The translations under genes were made by a program, and so were the position numbers. From the NCBI RefSeq assembly GCF_014489515.1, contig NZ_CP060782.1, positions 1,550,001 through 1,614,000 on the forward strand: a stretch of 64,000 nucleotides of DNA, read 5' to 3'. Source of the DNA: Sphingomonas sediminicola. GTDB taxonomy: Bacteria; Pseudomonadota; Alphaproteobacteria; Sphingomonadales; Sphingomonadaceae. Of the stretch, positions 35,175 through 45,730 are shown piece by piece. Below the pieces are notes generated by a model. The model saw nothing but the letters and a program-made list of their open reading frames with translations, did not search any database and had not been told where the DNA came from. Each line of letters opens with the position of its first letter. Position 1 is the first letter of the stretch.

Positions 35175-36570
35175 TCGCGAACGTAGACTACGCCGACCTC
35201 ATCCTGGTGAATCCGCTTCCAGCCCGGTGAGCGATCAATAAGAGCAACGAGCTTCCTGTAGCGGTGAGGCAGGATCGCCCACCGGATGCCCCATCGCTGA
35301 ACCGCCTCTTCGAACTTCGCGGCGTCGCCATCCGTGATGCTCTTGTATCCGATGACGAGCTCGTCGCCGTACATGTCCCCCGCCCGTCGACGTAGGTCCG
35401 GATGCCGGACAGGATCAGCGGCCCGCCCATCACATAGCCGTTCAGCACCGGCTGCGACCGCAAATCAGGCGGAACAGCCGCGATCAGATTCCACGGGTTC
35501 GCTTCATTTTCGGGAGGCGTCATCGGCATGAACAGCCGAACGACAATCAACGTCGCGGCAGCTGCGCCAACGAGCCACCAAATCCTTCCTTCAGCCTCCC
35601 CGCGCGCGGAGCCTTTAGCGAAAGCCTCGGGCAGGATCACGGCCGCGACGATTGCCAAAACCGCTTGGTGCCTCACCTGGAGAAGCGCCAACCCAAGGAG
35701 CGCGCATAACAACACCCATCGCACCGGGTGCATTGCCGGCCGCTTCACCCAGATCAGCGCCAGCACGCCGGCAAGAACCACGAAGAAGAACGGCGTTACT
35801 GCAGGATTGGACGGCTTCCACTCGTCGACGAGAGGAAGCATCGACAGATTCGCGATCTTCAGCGGGTGGAGGACTCCCTCCAAACCGTTCGCGTTGACGA
35901 AGACGGCGATCAGGCACGCTACGCCGAACAGTCCCCACTGGCGCAGAGCTCGCGACCGGTCGCTAGAGGCAAGCAAGGCTTCCAACCCCAAAGCGGCAGC
36001 AACGACCAGACCGATCACGAAGCTTCCGTGGAGGTTGGTCCACACCACCATCAGCAAGGCGGCTGCGAGCGGTGGCACGCCGTCCTTCTTCCGGGCGTGG
36101 ACCATCAACACCGTCCAGAATGCCAGTAGCGCCCAGGCAAGGAGATGCGGCCGTGCGAGCATCATGGGGATCAGCACGACGTCCATCGCAACGATCGCGC
36201 CGAGTGCGGAAAGCGGACGAACGAAGCGCGTGGCGTTGGAGACAATGACCGCGTGCAGCGCGATCAGGGCGGCCGTGGCCAGTGCGCTGATGCCGCTGTA
36301 GCCCGCAAACCTGTACGCAGATGCCATGATCGTCTCGGCAAACCACTCGATCGGGACCCATGGCTTCCCGGCCCAGGTGAAGGAGAATGGGTCCGTCCGC
36401 GGGATCTGGCCGTGAGCCAGGATCCACTGTCCGGTGGCAATGTGCCAGCTAACGTCGCCGTCATTGAAGATCGACTTCGAGCTACCCAGCGTGGCCGGAA
36501 TGAGAAGTGCTGCAGTGAGAACGATCAGATAGTATTTGGCGCGCTCGTCGACCCGGCCGGCTTGCGTCAT
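35171..36570 (-). CDS. Polytopic GT-C-like membrane protein, frameshifted
   Basis: ATG at 36570 overlaps the stop of the MHS transporter. About 10-11 membrane helices, with the loop DGDVSWHIATGQWILAHGQI, PRTDPFSFTWAGKPWVPIEW and FAETIMASAYRFAGYSG after the first one, typical of GT-C fold membrane glycosyltransferases with a catalytic Asp/Glu loop. The middle is hydrophobic (LLALIWVKRPAMHPVRWVLL). Near 35379 a C run is one base short: the frame leaves at YVDGRG and continues DMYGDELVIGYKSITDGDAA to a stop at 35171. Corrected length ~466 residues. Lipid-linked sugar donor and target unknown. Function is inferred from topology, not from an identified relative. Confidence 0.65.
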
Positions 36571-37867
36571 CAGTCCTCCAGAATCAGGCTCTTCGTCTTC
36601 GTTTCCGGCAACATCAAGAAGCCGATCGCGGCCATCCCGATGACTGCGGACAGATACCAGTAAAAGCCGCTCTCCATCCCGGCCTGCTTGAACCAAAGCG
36701 CAACATATTCCGCCGTGCCGCCGAACAACGTGTTGCCGACCGCGTAGGGCAAGGCCACTCCGAGGGTCCGGATGTGCGCCGGGAAGAGCTCGGCTTTGAT
36801 CAGGCCGCTGATGGACGTGTACGACCCCAGAATGACGAGTGGGACGAGGACGAGCGCGAGCGCCGTCAGCGGTGCAGTGACGACGCTGATTGCGCTGTAG
36901 ATCGGCACGGAAACCAACATTCCGCCGAAGCCGAAGACATAGAGCATCGGCTTCCGGCCCCAGCGGTCCGCGGCCATGCCCCACCACGGCTGGATCAGCA
37001 TGAATATCACGAGCGCGATGGTCATGATCATCGTCGCTGTCGGCCTCGAGAACCCGCTCGTGTTGACGAGGAATTTCTGCATGTAGGTCGTGTAGGCGTA
37101 AAAGGCCGCCGACCCGCCCCGCTGATCGCCGCGACGATCAGGAACTCGCGGGGATGATTGCGCCACAGGTTGATCATTGATGACCGCGCGCGATCCGCGC
37201 CCTGCCTGACGAAGGATTCCGTTTCCGTCAGTCGCGCGCGCAGGAAATAGACGCCGAACGCCAATAACGCCCCGACTCCGAACGCGATGCGCCAGCCCCA
37301 TTCCTGCAATTCGGAGTCCGGCATCACGCTTTGCAGCAAGACTACGACAGCCAGAGCGAGGAGTTGTCCTCCGATCAGCGTGATATATTGAAAGCTCGCC
37401 CAAAACGCGCGGCGATTGCGCATCGCCTTCTCGGACAAATAGGTCGCACTGGCCCCATATTCGCCGCCGACCGATAGCCCCTGCAGCATACGCGCGAGCA
37501 CCAGGACTGTCGGCGCGACCCATCCGGCAGCTGCATAGGTCGGCGCTGCAGCGATCATCAGCGATCCACCGGCCATCAAGGCCACCGACAAGGTCAGGCC
37601 CGACTTGCGGCCGTGGCGATCGGAATAGATGCCCATCAACCATGCGCCGATCGGGCGCATCAGGAAGCCGACAGCGAAGATGGCGGCGGCACTGAGGAGT
37701 TGCGCTGTGGCGTCCTCCTTGGGGAAGAAGACAGGCGCGAAATAGATCGTCAGGACCGAATAAGCGTACCAGTCATACCACTCGACCAGGTTACCCGCCG
37801 AGCCGCCGAGGATGTCCCGGATGCGCTTCGCATTGCTCGAATCACTAGACGCCACCGCGGTCGCCAC
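36570..37867 (-). CDS. MFS transporter, metabolite:H+ symporter (MHS) family, frameshifted
   Basis: Starts MATAVASSDSSNAKRIRDIL and reads GGSAGNLVEWYDWYAYSVLT, the classic MHS start (compare KgtP, ProP), with SDRHGRKSGLTLSVALMAGG and GGEYGASATYLSEKA. Near 37115 a G is missing after VAAISG. The next frame resumes GSAAFYAYTTYMQKFLVN and runs through IQPWWGMAADRWGRKPMLYV to 36570. About 432 residues, 12 helices. MHS members import organic acids, sugars or osmolytes such as 2-oxoglutarate and citrate. Substrate unknown here. Followed by the GT-C-like gene with overlap; preceded by the APC permease. Confidence 0.88.
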
Positions 37868-37870
37868 GGT

Positions 37871-39289
37871 CTAGGCGGTCTGCGCAGCCCGGGCGCGGGC
37901 GGCGGCGCCATGACCGTAGATGAAATAGAGCACGATCCCGATCGCCTGCGCCGCGAAGAAGAAAAGCTGGGTGCGGTTCGGCAGGCTGATGAACAAGTAG
38001 ATGCAGCCGAGGATGCCGACCGTCGCGACGAGGGTCGCGGCGGGTGCACGGAACTTCCTCTCCCGGTCGGGCTCCCTGCGACGGAGCACCAGCATTGCCG
38101 CGCAGACCGCGACGAAAGCGGCAAGCGTTCCCGCGTTCGCAAGCGCCGCGATAGAAGCCAGCGGGATCAGGCCGGCGAAGATCGACGTTACGATGGCGGT
38201 GAAGATGGTGATGCGCACCGGCGTGCCTCGGCTTGAAACGCGCGCCAGCGACGCAGGCAGCAATCCATCGCGAGCGACCGTGAAGAAGATCCGGCTCTGG
38301 CCATAGAAGAAGGCCAAGATGACGGTGGGCAGAGCGATCACGGCGGATGCGCCGAGAACACGTGCGGCCCACGGCTGGCCAATGTCGCGAAGGATCAGCG
38401 CCAGAGGCTCCGCACTGTCGGCAAAGTCGGTGTAGGCGACCGCGCCGATCGCCGCTGCGGCCACCAGCATGTAGATGATTACGCAGACGACCATCGATCC
38501 GACGATGCCGATGGCAAGGTCGCGGCTCGGGTTCTTGGCTTCCTCCGCCGCGGTAGCGATCGCGTCGAAGCCGTAGAAAGCGAAGAAGATGATCGCCGCC
38601 GCAGCCATCACTCCAACCTCGCTGCCCGAAGGCCCGCTCCTCGGGAAACCGTAGGGCATGAAGGGCTCGAAGTGGGATGCATCGAAGACCGGAAGCGCGA
38701 CCGCAATGAACAACGCCAGGGCAGCCAGCTTGATGACCACCAGGATGGCGTTGAGGGTCGCGCTCTCGCGCGTGCCCGCAATCAGCAGCCCGCCAACGAC
38801 GAATATGATGAAGATGGCCGGAAGGTTGATCACCCCGCCCAGTTCGGGTCCCTGTATTAAAGCGTCTGGCAATCCCATCCCGATCGAGCTGAGAAACCCG
38901 GCCGCATAGCCCGACCAGCCGACCGCGACCGCGCTGACCACAAGCGTATATTCGAGGATCAAAGCGACCCCGATCATCCAGGCGATGAGCTCGCCGAACA
39001 CCACGTAGGAATAGGTATAGGCGCTGCCCGAAGCTGGGATCATCGTCGCCACTTCCGCATAAGCCAGCGCAGCGCAGGCACAGATGCCTCCGGCGATCGC
39101 GAAGGAGAGAATGACGGCGGGGCCCGCCTTGCCGGCGCCCACGCCAATCAGCGTAAGAATACCGGTGCCGACGATCGCTCCGACGCCGAGCGCGACGAGG
39201 TGCGGCCACGACAGGGTCTGCGCCAGTCGATGCTCTTCCGGGAGGTCCTCACGAGCGACGACCGCCTTGCGCACTTTCCAATTCTTCAT
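37871..39289 (-). CDS. APC family amino acid permease
   Basis: About 472 residues from the ATG at 39289 (MKNWKVRKAVVAREDLPEEH); the frame extends upstream but that part is not family-like. 12 membrane helices: LGVGAIVGTGILTLIGVGAG (the unwound helix 1 substrate site), ASGSAYTYSYVVFGELIAWM, FFAFYGFDAIATAAEEAKNP (helix 6) and FYGQSRIFFTVARDGLLP. The last motif and the YGFDA/EEAKNP segment are like the CAT/basic-amino-acid or ethanolamine-type APC transporters. Substrate unknown. Tail-to-head order with the MHS transporter (4-base gap) suggests a shared operon. Intact. Confidence 0.88.
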   Translation of the reverse strand: MKNWKVRKAVVAREDLPEEHRLAQTLSWPHLVALGVGAIVGTGILTLIGVGAGKAGPAVILSFAIAGGICACAALAYAEVATMIPASGSAYTYSYVVFGELIAWMIGVALILEYTLVVSAVAVGWSGYAAGFLSSIGMGLPDALIQGPELGGVINLPAIFIIFVVGGLLIAGTRESATLNAILVVIKLAALALFIAVALPVFDASHFEPFMPYGFPRSGPSGSEVGVMAAAAIIFFAFYGFDAIATAAEEAKNPSRDLAIGIVGSMVVCVIIYMLVAAAAIGAVAYTDFADSAEPLALILRDIGQPWAARVLGASAVIALPTVILAFFYGQSRIFFTVARDGLLPASLARVSSRGTPVRITIFTAIVTSIFAGLIPLASIAALANAGTLAAFVAVCAAMLVLRRREPDRERKFRAPAATLVATVGILGCIYLFISLPNRTQLFFFAAQAIGIVLYFIYGHGAAARARAAQTA

Positions 39290-39838
39290 AAGCCTCCCCC
39301 GCCGTCCCGGCATTCAGCCGGAATCCGCCTGTGCTTCGATGGTAGAAGAGAAGGCGGTTGCCGGGTCAAGCCCGGCATGGTGAGTCCGCGGAAGTTGACC
39401 AAATCGACTCTGCCGGACAGGGCGGCCCCCTGTCACCCTGAACGAGTGAATTCGGGGGTCTTCCACGTCCTCCACTTCGTCACCTTCACGCCGTCACATG
39501 ACGCCACCGGAGCCGGTCCTAGGGCAAGCAGGCATTCTGCACGAAAGTACGGCAGCAAGCCTGTAAGACAGCTATTTCGTCCTGATTTCTGCTTTCGGCC
39601 CATTGCGGACACTGGCAGTGCAATTCAAATCTCGCGTCTTATTGGCGCACTTGCAATTAGCGACGCGCGCGGCCACTTTGGCTGGAATTGAGGCCAAAGC
39701 CTCGAAATGCTGCGGGCGCCGCGAGAGTGGCCCGGTGCCTTGCAGTTCCGTCCAACCGAATTCGCGATTGCTGTCCGGCGGCATGTCGCCGTCCTACGCA
39801 GCAAAATCGCGCAAGTTTCTGCCTGAAAGTCCCCCGCA
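39290..39838. other. Long intergenic gap, no gene recognised; contains a REP-like inverted repeat
   Basis: No reading frame here has a convincing start, length or composition. Within it, TGCCGGG-TCAAG-CCCGGCA (39359-39377) is a perfect 7-bp hairpin of a type that recurs as short dispersed repeats in sphingomonads and other alphaproteobacteria (recollection). Later sequence near 39588-39700 resembles a recurring intergenic fragment. It may contain promoters for the APC permease (minus strand) and the desaturase (plus strand). Confidence 0.4.
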
Positions 39839-40900
39839 TTGAGTGTGCTTCCGAACGAAATTCCGCAGGGGCAAGCTATCGGCCACGCGCTTCCGGGGGC
39901 AGAAGCTCTCGGACCAGTCCTATCCCGGCGGTTCAAAGCCTATGGCCCTGACGCCAAGCGGAGCATCTTTCAATTAGTCACGACCGCAGCGGCGTTCATC
40001 ACGCTGCTCGTGGTTATGGGCTCCGCGTCGCATGACCACTACTGGCTGACTTTGTTCTTGGCGATTCCGGCGGCCGGGCTGCTCGTCCGCCTGTTCATCA
40101 TCCAACATGACTGTGGTCACGGCTCTTTCTTCAAATCACGAGGCGCCAACGACTACCTCGGGCGCGCCCTTTCCGTGCTGACGCTCACTCCTTACGGCAG
40201 CTGGAGCCAGGGCCATGCCGCGCATCATGCCTCCACCGGCAATCTCGACCGCCGTGGGCGTGGAGATGTGGAAACCTGGACCGTTGAGGAATACCAAGCC
40301 TCGGGGTCGCTCAAGAAGCTCTTCTATCGTCTTTATCGCAACCCCTTGGTGATGGTCATTCTCGGTGCGCCGATCAATTTCATCGTGCTTCAAAGGTTGC
40401 CGCTGGGTCATGGGCTTCGCGACCGTAAATCTCGCCGCAGCATCCTAGCCCTGAATTTCGCGTTGCTCGTGGCGTTCAGTCTTTCCTTCAGCTTGATCGG
40501 CGTTCGTCCGGTAGTGGTGACCTATCTCCCCGTGATGGTCATCGCATCCTGGATCGGAAACTGGCTGTTTTACGTGCAGCACCAGTTCGAGAGCACTGGT
40601 TGGGAGCGCGACGCCGATTGGAGTTTTCACGAAGCTGCCTTGAGCGGCAGCTCATATTTCAAGCTTCCGGCGGTTCTCCAATGGTTTTCCGGGAACATCG
40701 GGCTGCACCACGTGCACCACTTGTGCAGCCGGATTCCAAACTATCATCTTCAGGCCTGTCTCGACTCCGCGCCAGAACTGAATCGCGTCGCCAAGGTGAT
40801 AACCTTGCGTGAGAGCTTGGGATGCTGGCGCCTGGCGCTGTGGGACGAGCGTCGCCGCTTGCTAGTGGGGTTCCGCGATCTGAAGTCTCGCGTCGCTTAG
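39839..40900 (+). CDS. Membrane fatty acid desaturase
   Basis: 353 residues with the three histidine boxes of membrane di-iron desaturases: HDCGHGSF (box 1), HAAHHASTGN (box 2) and HHVHHLC (box 3), plus multiple membrane helices (AFITLLVVMGSASHDHYWL, NFALLVAFSLSFSLIGV). It introduces a double bond in a fatty acyl chain; the position (delta-9, delta-12 or carotenoid-type) cannot be told. The start at TTG 39839 follows CCCGCAT; an internal start is possible. Intact. Followed, 29 bases on, by a small conserved gene. Confidence 0.87.
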   Translation: MSVLPNEIPQGQAIGHALPGAEALGPVLSRRFKAYGPDAKRSIFQLVTTAAAFITLLVVMGSASHDHYWLTLFLAIPAAGLLVRLFIIQHDCGHGSFFKSRGANDYLGRALSVLTLTPYGSWSQGHAAHHASTGNLDRRGRGDVETWTVEEYQASGSLKKLFYRLYRNPLVMVILGAPINFIVLQRLPLGHGLRDRKSRRSILALNFALLVAFSLSFSLIGVRPVVVTYLPVMVIASWIGNWLFYVQHQFESTGWERDADWSFHEAALSGSSYFKLPAVLQWFSGNIGLHHVHHLCSRIPNYHLQACLDSAPELNRVAKVITLRESLGCWRLALWDERRRLLVGFRDLKSRVA

Positions 40901-40929
40901 TGTATACGCGACGCTGACAGGAGGAATTT

Positions 40930-41103
40930 ATGCCCCGGTTCACTGAGGGTCGATACCGCACCGAAGCATCGGAGCACCGCCCGGCTCGTGCTTATGTGAT
41001 CGACGGAGCAAAGGCCTATTTCGTAACCGAGGAGGTCTACCGCTCAAGGCAGTTCCGGCCACCTTTCGAAACGCTTCCAACCGAAGACCAATATCATGCC
41101 TGA
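40930..41103 (+). CDS. Small hypothetical protein (57 aa)
   Basis: ATG at 40930 with an excellent AGGAGG six bases upstream. The product reads MPRFTEGRYRTEASEHRPAR, AYVIDGAKAYFVTEEVYRSR, QFRPPFETLPTEDQYHA. It has charged termini and a central G-A-K-A-Y-F-V strand. No signal peptide or membrane segment. Possibly cotranscribed with the desaturase. I recognise no family; it may be a short regulatory or DNA/RNA-binding protein. Confidence 0.65.
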   Translation: MPRFTEGRYRTEASEHRPARAYVIDGAKAYFVTEEVYRSRQFRPPFETLPTEDQYHA

Positions 41104-41151
41104 GGCCTCTGGCCGCTTGGGCCGGACTTCGAGCCGGTGCGGAACTGTAAG

Positions 41152-41403
41152 CTAAAACGAGCCACCCGCCTCCGCTCCGTAAGCCCAGCGAATCTTCCCT
41201 GGAACGTCACGAAGACCCACGACACGAAGCAAGACTAACTCGCCTAGCTTTGGCCTCAGCGAGACGGCCAGCCGGAACCCTGTCGTCGTAAATTCCGTGA
41301 TCGTGACGTCGTCTTCCGACCCATCATCCCGCACGAGCAAGGCCGGGTGCCGAGTTCGCGGATTGGTTCGGAAAGCGTCCAGTATGCTGTGCTCTTCTGC
41401 CAT
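41152..41403 (-). CDS. PilZ domain protein (83 aa)
   Basis: A short single PilZ domain: NPRTRHPALLVRDDGSEDDV (the R-x-x-x-R-type basic patch, here RTRH), VTITEFTTTGFRLAV (the D/N-x-S-x-x-G-like element appears as TEFTTTG, so the motif is degenerate), and LGELVLLRVVGLRDVPGKIR with WAYGAEAGGSF at the C-terminus. Weak motif means c-di-GMP binding is uncertain. It is the third PilZ gene of this window, and is antiparallel to the desaturase/small gene pair. Confidence 0.7.
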   Translation of the reverse strand: MAEEHSILDAFRTNPRTRHPALLVRDDGSEDDVTITEFTTTGFRLAVSLRPKLGELVLLRVVGLRDVPGKIRWAYGAEAGGSF

Positions 41404-41564
41404 GTTTGATCGCCCTCAACGGCGGGAGCACAATCTCTCTCAGTCGCCGAGTGGCCATGAATTAAGCTCGACGATACCAGCATAGCGCCTTGACGAACCT
41501 CTCGGTTCCGCCGCTTGGCCGAATGTCCGCTTTCCATCAGTTCCGGACATAAGCGACTTCCGCG

Positions 41565-44500
41565 CTAGTAATCCTTGCTAACGCGAACGTTCGCGCTCGT
41601 CCTGCCGATCGTCGAGATTGACGAAAGCAGCGAGAGCCAGCGGGTCACCTGATACTCGGCGCGCGTGGCGGAATAGCCCTGGCCGTCGGTGATCACCTCC
41701 ACAAACAATTTGCGGGTGACGTACTTGCCCGCTGCAACGGCCGTCTTCTGGCCCGTGGCGATATCGGCCGGAAGGATTCGAAGCCGGTCGAGGCCGACGG
41801 CGCGGCGAACGCTGTTGATCGGGTCGAGATTGCCCGATCCCGACTGGAGCGCCGCAACCGCACTGGCGAGTTGAAGAGCCTCGGGCGCGGACAAGTTGGT
41901 GATCGACGTGCCGAACAGGATGCGCGACAGCAGCTCGTCCTGCGGCAGCTGAGGGACGCTCGCGAACGTGATCTCAGGATGAAGTCCCGTGCCGCCGACG
42001 ACGACGTTGGCGTTCAGGCCCTGGACGTTGGCCTCGGCTCGAATGTCGAGGAGCGGATCGGGCGGGCTTTCGCCGCGGAAGCGGATCACGCCGCGATCGA
42101 GGCGGAAATTGCGTCCGGCGAAGTCATAGTCGCCGCGCACGAGATCCGCCCGGCCGGTGAAGCGCGGTGCATCCGCGGTCCCGCCTACGTGGAGGTTGGT
42201 GCGCCAGATACTGTCGATGCCGAGGCCACGCGCGCGAAGGTCGTTCCCGGCAACCTCCAGATCGAGCTTCCACGGGTGGAGGTCGGCAGTCTCGATGACA
42301 TCTTCCTCGTCCAGGCCGACATGCCGGACCTGGAGCTGCGGGACTGCCGCCGCCGCACTGGCCCGGCCGAGCGTGAAACTGCCCTTGTCGAGGCGAAGGT
42401 CGCCGGAAATCGTGCCGTTTCGCCCATCCGAACGCACCTTCAGTGGTCCGGTCACCCGGGCAGTGATGTCGTCCCGATTCAGCAACAAAGCCTGGCTGGC
42501 GTTGAAGCTCAGATCGAGCGCGGCTGCACCTCCCGAGAAATCAACCGTTCCGCTACCCTCGATAGTTCCGCCGCCGCTCGTCGTTCCGGCCAGCCGGCTG
42601 AAGATCAGGCGCGATCCGTTGAAGCGCCCGTCCGCCTGGAGTTGCTCGATCAGCGTCCCGGTAACCGGGCTTTCAAGCCTCGCACTGGCGCTGCGCACCG
42701 AGCCGCGGATTGTCGGATCGACGAGGCGGCCGCCAATATCCGCGCCAATCGCGACTTGCCCGGTCAAATCGAAGATCTCGGTGCCGGATAGCCGCCAGAG
42801 CGTATCGGCCGGTCCGGCGTAGCGGAGTTGGGCGAAAAGCGGCGCGTTCATCAGCTCGGCCATCAGGTCGCCGCCGCCGATCGGTGCAAAACGGGCCTGG
42901 GCGCGACCGATCGTCTGTCCGCCACTTACTGCGACGGCCCGGACCGCCGCCTGATTGCCGGAGACGATCGCGGCGAGCCCGACATCGATGGGCTTCGAGG
43001 CGAGCACCAAGCCGGCTCGGCTGAGGCCACGAATCTTGAGATCCGCACGGCCGCTGCGGTTGCCTTTCCAGGCATAGTCCAGACGTCCGGTGGCGACGCC
43101 GCTCATGTCTAGGTCAGACCACCCAAGGTCCAACACCTCGAGCGGCATCGACTGGAGCTGGGCGTGGACCTCCGGTCGCGATCCGCTTCGGCCAGAGACC
43201 ACGGCGCGACCGCCCGCGAACGATACGCTGGTGGGCGACAACGCCCAGCCATCGCCGGAACGGATGAGGACCGCGGCCTGATTGAGAATGAGAGGCCGCC
43301 GTTCGACCGAGCCTCGGCCGGTGAGCTCGATCCGATCGGCCGCGACGTTGGCCAAAGTGCTGAACTCGAAAGCAGCGCCACGGCGGCCTGCAAGCAGGGC
43401 TCGGACTTGGCCCTCGCCGTTCACCAGCTTCGCGTTCGCCGTCAGCCTGGCGAGCGAAATGCCCGTCATCTGAAGTCCGCGAGCATCGACGGACCCGTCG
43501 AGCGTCGTCCGGCCGTCCGCAAGAATGACGTTTCCATCGAGTCGCCCTGACCGGACCGCAAGCGACGGTAAGCGGGCATTGCTGGCCTGCAGATGGGCCT
43601 CGATCTTCTGCGCATCGCCGGCGGGAACGAAGCCGAGCGTTCCGTCCAGGCCGCCGCCCGCGACATTCAGCGTTCCCGTAAAGCCGCCCGGGTCGGAGCG
43701 AAGATCGCCGCTTGCGCGTGTCCCGCTGACGTCGAGCGCGGCGATGGACACGACAGCCCTGCCCCTTTCGGAAGGAGTATCCGGCCGTTGCTGGTGAACG
43801 GTCCAAGACGCGACTGGCCATTTGCGCGATAGTCGAAGCCGGCCGCCGTCGGCGTCAGCAGTAGCTCCATGCCGCGAACGCCCAAGGTCTCATTGGGGCT
43901 TTCGAGGAAAAGCTGGACCTTTGGCCGCTCGATGTGGCCGTCCAGGATCATGCGAAGCGGGCCGTAGGTTGCCTGCCTGCCTCTCGCGACGATGTGGAAC
44001 GTGCCGTCGCGGTTACGGTAGCCCTCACCGGCCAAACGCAGCTTGGGCGAGTAGAATTGCATCCCGCTGAAGCGGACGATGCCGTCAGTCCCTCGTTCGA
44101 GCTGCGTCTCGATCCGCGGAAGCCCGCCGGTGAGGCTGGCAAAGAAACTGTTGTCCCAGCGCCGGACCCAGGCTTTGCCAGTCCCGATGACTCGCGAGCC
44201 CTTGCCGTTCGGGCCGGGCACGACCGTCAGCTCCGACTGAACATCGACGATGCCGAGACCTTCGATGAAATAACGGGTCAGGCCGCCCGAAAGAACGACC
44301 TCGAACCGCCCGGTGACGAGGTCGATCAGCAGTCCCATTTTCGCGTTCAGCTTCGCGCTGCGCAGTTGCAGGCCTTCGCCCCGAACGAGCTTCGGAGTGA
44401 TCGTCAGGATTCCGTCGAGGTGTGCGTTGGCAAGGATTGCGCCAGCAACGTCGCCAACGCCGGTGATCGCGCGAGCGGTCAAGCGGAGAGGCACGCGCAT

Positions 44501-45730
44501 CGGCCACGGCGAAAGCTTCCCACTGCCTTCCGCTCGAACGTCGACGAAGCCGGTGTCGTCGAATTTCACCGCCGGCGACGTCAGCCGATAGGAGTAGCGA
44601 GCAGTCGCGTACGGGCCGTCGAGCGTCCACAGCATGCGAACGTTCCGGCCGGTCATGTTGGTGAACAGCGCGGGCGGACGCAGCAGGTCGAGGCCGAGCC
44701 GGACGTTCCGGTATTGGCCCTCGGCCATGTCGATCGTGCCGGTCGCGACTGCGCGAAGCGAGGCCGAACCGATCGTCAGTCGGCCGTTCAGATTTCGTTC
44801 CTTCAGGGTGGCGTTGCCGAGGACTTTAACGGTCGGCGAGGTCAGCCGCTGAAGCCTGCCCTTGAGGAACGGCGCGGGTGCAAGTGCACCGTGGAGGCCG
44901 TATCGGCCTTTGCGAGCGGTGAGCTGGAGCCGTGCCGTCGGTCGTTCGGAAATATTCAGCGCCGCAACGCCGCGCCAGGCACTCCAGGTGCCGTCTCCAG
45001 TGACGACAAAATCGACGGATCGGTTCCAGCCTAGCAAGGCCGGCACTACGCCATTGGCCGGCGAGTGCGACCGCACTTCGAGATCGAATTTGTCGCCATC
45101 CGGCTCGGCATCGAGCGCAAGGGCAAGGCGATCCCCACCTTGGTCCATTGAGAGGCGGAGGCCGACGACGGCCCGTCCTGCCCGCACATCGGCCGTGCCC
45201 TGAAGCGCTCCGGTACGTGCGACACCCGTCACCGCTGGAGCCAGTTCGAGACGGTTTATCTTCAAGTCGCGGATGTGAATGTCGAACTTGGGAAGGATCG
45301 GTCCCTTCCGTCCGGTTTTCCTAAGCTTCGGCAGGCGAAGCAAAATGAGGCGATCCGCCTCCACGCGCTCGATATCGAGCTTGTTGCGGAGCCACGCGCC
45401 CGGCGTCCAATCGACGTCGATCTCGGGGGAAGTCAGAAAGACGCCGCGCTGGTCGAGCACGGCGACGTTCTTCAGACGCGTCTCACCGAAGATGGAGCCT
45501 TCAATCCGCCCGATCCGAAAGCGTAGTCCCGACGCGGTCTCGATCTGCGCCAGCCGGTCGACGATGAAGCGGTGTCCGGGTGCAGTGTCGAGCACGAGCA
45601 AGCCGATGACCGCGAGCGCCAGCAGAACGACGAACAACGTCCCGAGCTCGATTGCGAGACGGCGCGCCCAGTCGTGCCTAAGGCGAAGGCGCCGCCGCTG
45701 ACCGGCTTCGCGGGTGACGGTTTCAGCCAC
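41565..45730 (-). CDS. tamB: TamB family translocation and assembly module protein, one frameshift
   Basis: GTG start at 45730 directly after the tamA stop (TAG-GTG). About 1388 residues in total. The N-terminal half runs from RLAIELGTLFVVLLALAVIG (signal anchor) through beta-taco repeats (RFRIGRIEGSIFGETRLKNV, DWTPGAWLRNKLDIERV) with DUF490 C-terminal sequences: ALDVSGTRASGDLRSDPGG, VVVGGTGLHPEITFASVPQL, and RILPADIATGQKTAVAAGKY. A base is missing near 43763: the frame leaves at ILLPKG and the next one begins RAVVSIAALDVSG. TamB bridges inner and outer membrane for outer-membrane protein assembly and phospholipid transport with TamA, which is adjacent. Confidence 0.92.

Noticed and set aside
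39320-39838. Several 60-160 codon frames in the desaturase/APC gap
   Set aside because: No starts with Shine-Dalgarno, no domains, and composition matches repeated intergenic DNA; treated as non-coding.
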